44,955 nt of DNA, taken from contig DYLN01000014.1 in assembly GCA_020722085.1 (NCBI GenBank), positions 1-44,955 of the forward strand. Direction: 5' to 3'. Shown one piece after another: positions 43,047 through 44,955 of this stretch. This stretch comes from Melioribacter roseus. GTDB lineage: Bacteria; Bacteroidota; Ignavibacteria; Ignavibacteriales; Melioribacteraceae. The notes under the pieces were generated by a model. It was not told where the DNA came from, did no database searches, and worked only from the letters and a program-made list of their open reading frames with translations. Each line of letters opens with the position of its first letter. The stretch's first letter is position 1. The translations under genes and the position numbers were made by a program.

Positions 43047-44300
43047 ATGTTTGATTCCAATTACAGATTTACTTGTGTAGACCGTTTCCTAAAATATGTT
43101 AAATATCATACAACATCTCTTGAGGATTCACCAACTTTCCCCAGCGACCCAAAGCAGCTTGAGCTTTCTAGAGTATTAACCGAAGAATTAAAGGAAATTG
43201 GTTTGAAAGATGCCGAAATGGATCAATATGGTTATGTTATGGCAACACTTCCTTCAAACTCAGATAAAAAGAATGTTCCTGTCATCGGATTTATTGCTCA
43301 TGTTGATACTTCACCGGCAGTAACCGGCGCTGGCGTAAATCCGGTTATTCACAAGAATTATCAGGGCGGGGATATTGTTCTTCCCAGAGACAAATCAAAA
43401 GTTATTGATGCTGCGGGCAACCCTGAGCTTAAAGACATGATTGGTTTCGACATTATAACTACGGACGGTACAACTCTTTTAGGAGCTGATGATAAAGCTG
43501 GTGTAGCGGAGATTATGGATGCGGTAAATTATTTGATGAAACATCCGGAAGTAAAACACGGCACAATAAGGATTTGTTTTACACCCGATGAAGAAGTCGG
43601 CAGAGGAACCGAAAAATTTGACGTGCAGAAGTTTGGTGCAAAATATGCCTACACAATAGATGGTTCATCACTTGGAGAAGTAGAAACGGAGACTTTTAGT
43701 GCGGATGCAGTTGTTGTAAAATTTCACGGGAAGAATGTTCATCCGGGTTACGCAAAGGGTAAGATGGTAAATGCAATGAAAATTGCTGCACACTTTATTG
43801 AAATGCTTCCTAAAGATAAATTATCTCCCGAAACAACTGAAAAGCGCGAAGGGTATGTTCATCCTGTTTCATTGGAAGGAAATGAAACATTGACAACAGT
43901 TAAATTTATTATCAGAGATTTTGAAGCAGAAAAATTAAAAGAGTATGAAAATTTCCTTAAAAATTTGGTTGATAAAGCCGTAAAAGATTACCCGGGCTCT
44001 TCATTTGAATTTGAGATAATAGAACAATACAGAAATATGAAATATGTTTTAGATCAGCATCCTCAGGTAGAAGCTTATGCAATTGAAGCTCTGAACAGAC
44101 TAAATATAAAACCGATTAAATCTTCTATCCGCGGTGGCACTGACGGATCAAGATTAAGTTACATGGGTCTACCTACGCCAAATCTTTTTGCCGGCGGTCA
44201 TAATTTTCATGCTTATACAGAATATGTAGCAGTTCAGGATATGGAAATGGCTGTTAAAATGATTGTAACACTTGCCCAGGTTTGGGAAGAGAAATCGTAA
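43047..44300 (+). CDS. pepT: Peptidase T (tripeptide aminopeptidase)
   Basis: A 417-residue M20B zinc peptidase removing N-terminal residues from tripeptides in the cytoplasm. Metal site: H85-x-D87 (IAHVDTSPA), bridging D148 (LLGADDKAG), E182-E183 (FTPDEEVGRG), D205 (YTIDGSS) and a late His (AGGHNFHAYTEYV). The dimerisation insert with GKNVHPGYAKGKM is present. An AACGAGGGAATT ribosome-binding site precedes the ATG. Confidence 0.95.
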   Translation: MFDSNYRFTCVDRFLKYVKYHTTSLEDSPTFPSDPKQLELSRVLTEELKEIGLKDAEMDQYGYVMATLPSNSDKKNVPVIGFIAHVDTSPAVTGAGVNPVIHKNYQGGDIVLPRDKSKVIDAAGNPELKDMIGFDIITTDGTTLLGADDKAGVAEIMDAVNYLMKHPEVKHGTIRICFTPDEEVGRGTEKFDVQKFGAKYAYTIDGSSLGEVETETFSADAVVVKFHGKNVHPGYAKGKMVNAMKIAAHFIEMLPKDKLSPETTEKREGYVHPVSLEGNETLTTVKFIIRDFEAEKLKEYENFLKNLVDKAVKDYPGSSFEFEIIEQYRNMKYVLDQHPQVEAYAIEALNRLNIKPIKSSIRGGTDGSRLSYMGLPTPNLFAGGHNFHAYTEYVAVQDMEMAVKMIVTLAQVWEEKS

Positions 44301-44306
44301 GCCATT

Positions 44307-44723
44307 TTAATCAAAATTAACAGCCGCCTTTTTTTTGCGGGCATTATCAAGACTCCAAATGCCGGCTCCGTGTGCTGCCATGAACAAAAACGTAAAACAA
44401 TAGAAAACGGCAAGTTCTCCTCCGTTATTGATAGGGAAAAATCCGCGTGTTGCATGTTGTGTAAAATAGGCAACAGCCATTTCTCCACTTGAGATAAATG
44501 CTGCCCAGTTGGTTTGCCATCCTATAATTATCATCAATCCTGCTATTGTTTCAATTACAGCGGCAAATAGAAGAAGAAAATTATCTGTTGGCATAGCACC
44601 TGTGAGCATAGCGTTGGCTTTTTGAATTCCATGACTTATGAACAGAATACCGACAACAATTCTCATAACGGCATAAATTTCATTAATATATTTTGAAAGT
44701 GCCTGAAATTTCATAACTGCCAC
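44307..44723 (-). CDS. DoxX-family membrane protein
   Basis: A 138-residue protein with four membrane helices and the DoxX start pattern: VMRIVVGILFISHGIQKANAM, LLLFAAVIETIAGLMIIIGW, SGEMAVAYFTQHA, and a C-terminal FYCFTFLFMAAHGAGIWSLDN. DoxX proteins are inner-membrane proteins, some linked to quinone or thiosulfate oxidation and many uncharacterised. It is convergent with pepT, with only 6 bp between stops. Confidence 0.88.
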   Translation of the reverse strand: MAVMKFQALSKYINEIYAVMRIVVGILFISHGIQKANAMLTGAMPTDNFLLLFAAVIETIAGLMIIIGWQTNWAAFISSGEMAVAYFTQHATRGFFPINNGGELAVFYCFTFLFMAAHGAGIWSLDNARKKKAAVNFD

Positions 44724-44829
44724 CTTTCTTTTTGATGATACGATAGATTGTCATAAGTACATTTTAAATATAAATTACCCAACGAATTTTAGTAAAGGCA
44801 ATTAGTTGAACCCATAAGCGAATTTACGC

Positions 44830-44955
44830 TTATTTCAGCAAGCTCAGTTTCGGATCGTAATCCAAATGAAAATGAAATGAAGGAAATTTACCGGGGAGGT
44901 GAGTGATTTGATAAACAAGTACGCCGATTGAAATTCTATCTATCCAAGATGAAAG
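44830..44955 (-). CDS. C-terminus of a gene cut by the window end
   Basis: The ORF track does not list it. The minus strand from the window edge reads LSSWIDRISIGVLVYQITH, then LPGKFPSFHFHLDYDPKLSL, ending LK and TAA at 44830 (41 codons, no start in the window). The composition is protein-like, but I recognise no family. The gap between it and doxX (44724-44829) shows nothing. Confidence 0.55.
   Translation of the reverse strand, partial: LSSWIDRISIGVLVYQITHLPGKFPSFHFHLDYDPKLSLLK

Overview
The window looks like chromosomal DNA from a low-GC Gram-negative bacterium of the Ignavibacteria / Bacteroidota-Chlorobi side of the tree. The evidence is a type IX secretion (T9SS) C-terminal sorting domain with the YPNPFNP / GIYLYTL / KKMLLVK pattern, a PorV-like protein, many signal-peptide and lipoprotein genes, a TonB-dependent receptor, and TAnnTTTG-type -7 promoter elements. 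No tRNA, rRNA, CRISPR array or autonomous transposase was found.

Layout. 1-606: non-coding, rich in short palindromes. 607-1076: a small toxin-antitoxin pair whose toxin seems to have lost its C-terminus to a frameshift. 1136-4926: a TPR protein fused to an outer-membrane barrel, then an M23 peptidase. 5.2 kb: a 185-bp MITE-like element. 5381-7343: NAD salvage (pncB-pncA). 7.5-10.6 kb: serine hydrolase, PEBP-like protein and cytidylate-kinase-like protein. 10.8-13.1 kb: class I and class II fructose-bisphosphate aldolases side by side. 13.2-15.5 kb: aat, DUF2721, a decayed metallo-beta-lactamase-fold gene and a TPM-domain gene. 15.7-19.9 kb: an intact propeller-like lipoprotein, a heavily disrupted T9SS cargo gene, and the remnant of a chemotaxis-receptor tail. 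20.0-22.9 kb: gpmA, a PorV-like gene and a lipoprotein. 22.9-27.9 kb (minus): DUF2269-like protein, dxr, rseP and a BtuB-like receptor. 28.1-29.2 kb: a monoheme CxxCH protein fused to a beta-barrel, with the Cyc2 architecture. 29.3-35.4 kb (minus): unknown outer-membrane protein, stand-alone receiver, carB and carA. 35.8-39.1 kb: RlpA-like lipoprotein, an unknown gene, and a thiol-redox operon (PDO, DUF6132, DUF1858, TlpA-like). 39.13 kb: second copy of the MITE-like element. 39.4-44.7 kb: DUF971, Band 7 protein, unknown membrane protein, pyrimidine-nucleoside phosphorylase, pepT and DoxX. 44.83 kb to the end: C-terminus of a cut-off gene.

Most intact genes are housekeeping (glycolysis, pyrimidine and NAD metabolism, isoprenoids, envelope). 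The unusual material is: (i) the cytochrome-porin fusion candidate; (ii) a MITE family with two copies 34 kb apart, matching terminal inverted repeats and a 7-bp direct repeat at each insertion; (iii) a decay zone at 14.4-19.9 kb with three broken genes, one carrying a 28-bp palindrome-containing insertion whose removal exactly restores the reading frame; (iv) the compact thiol-redox operon.
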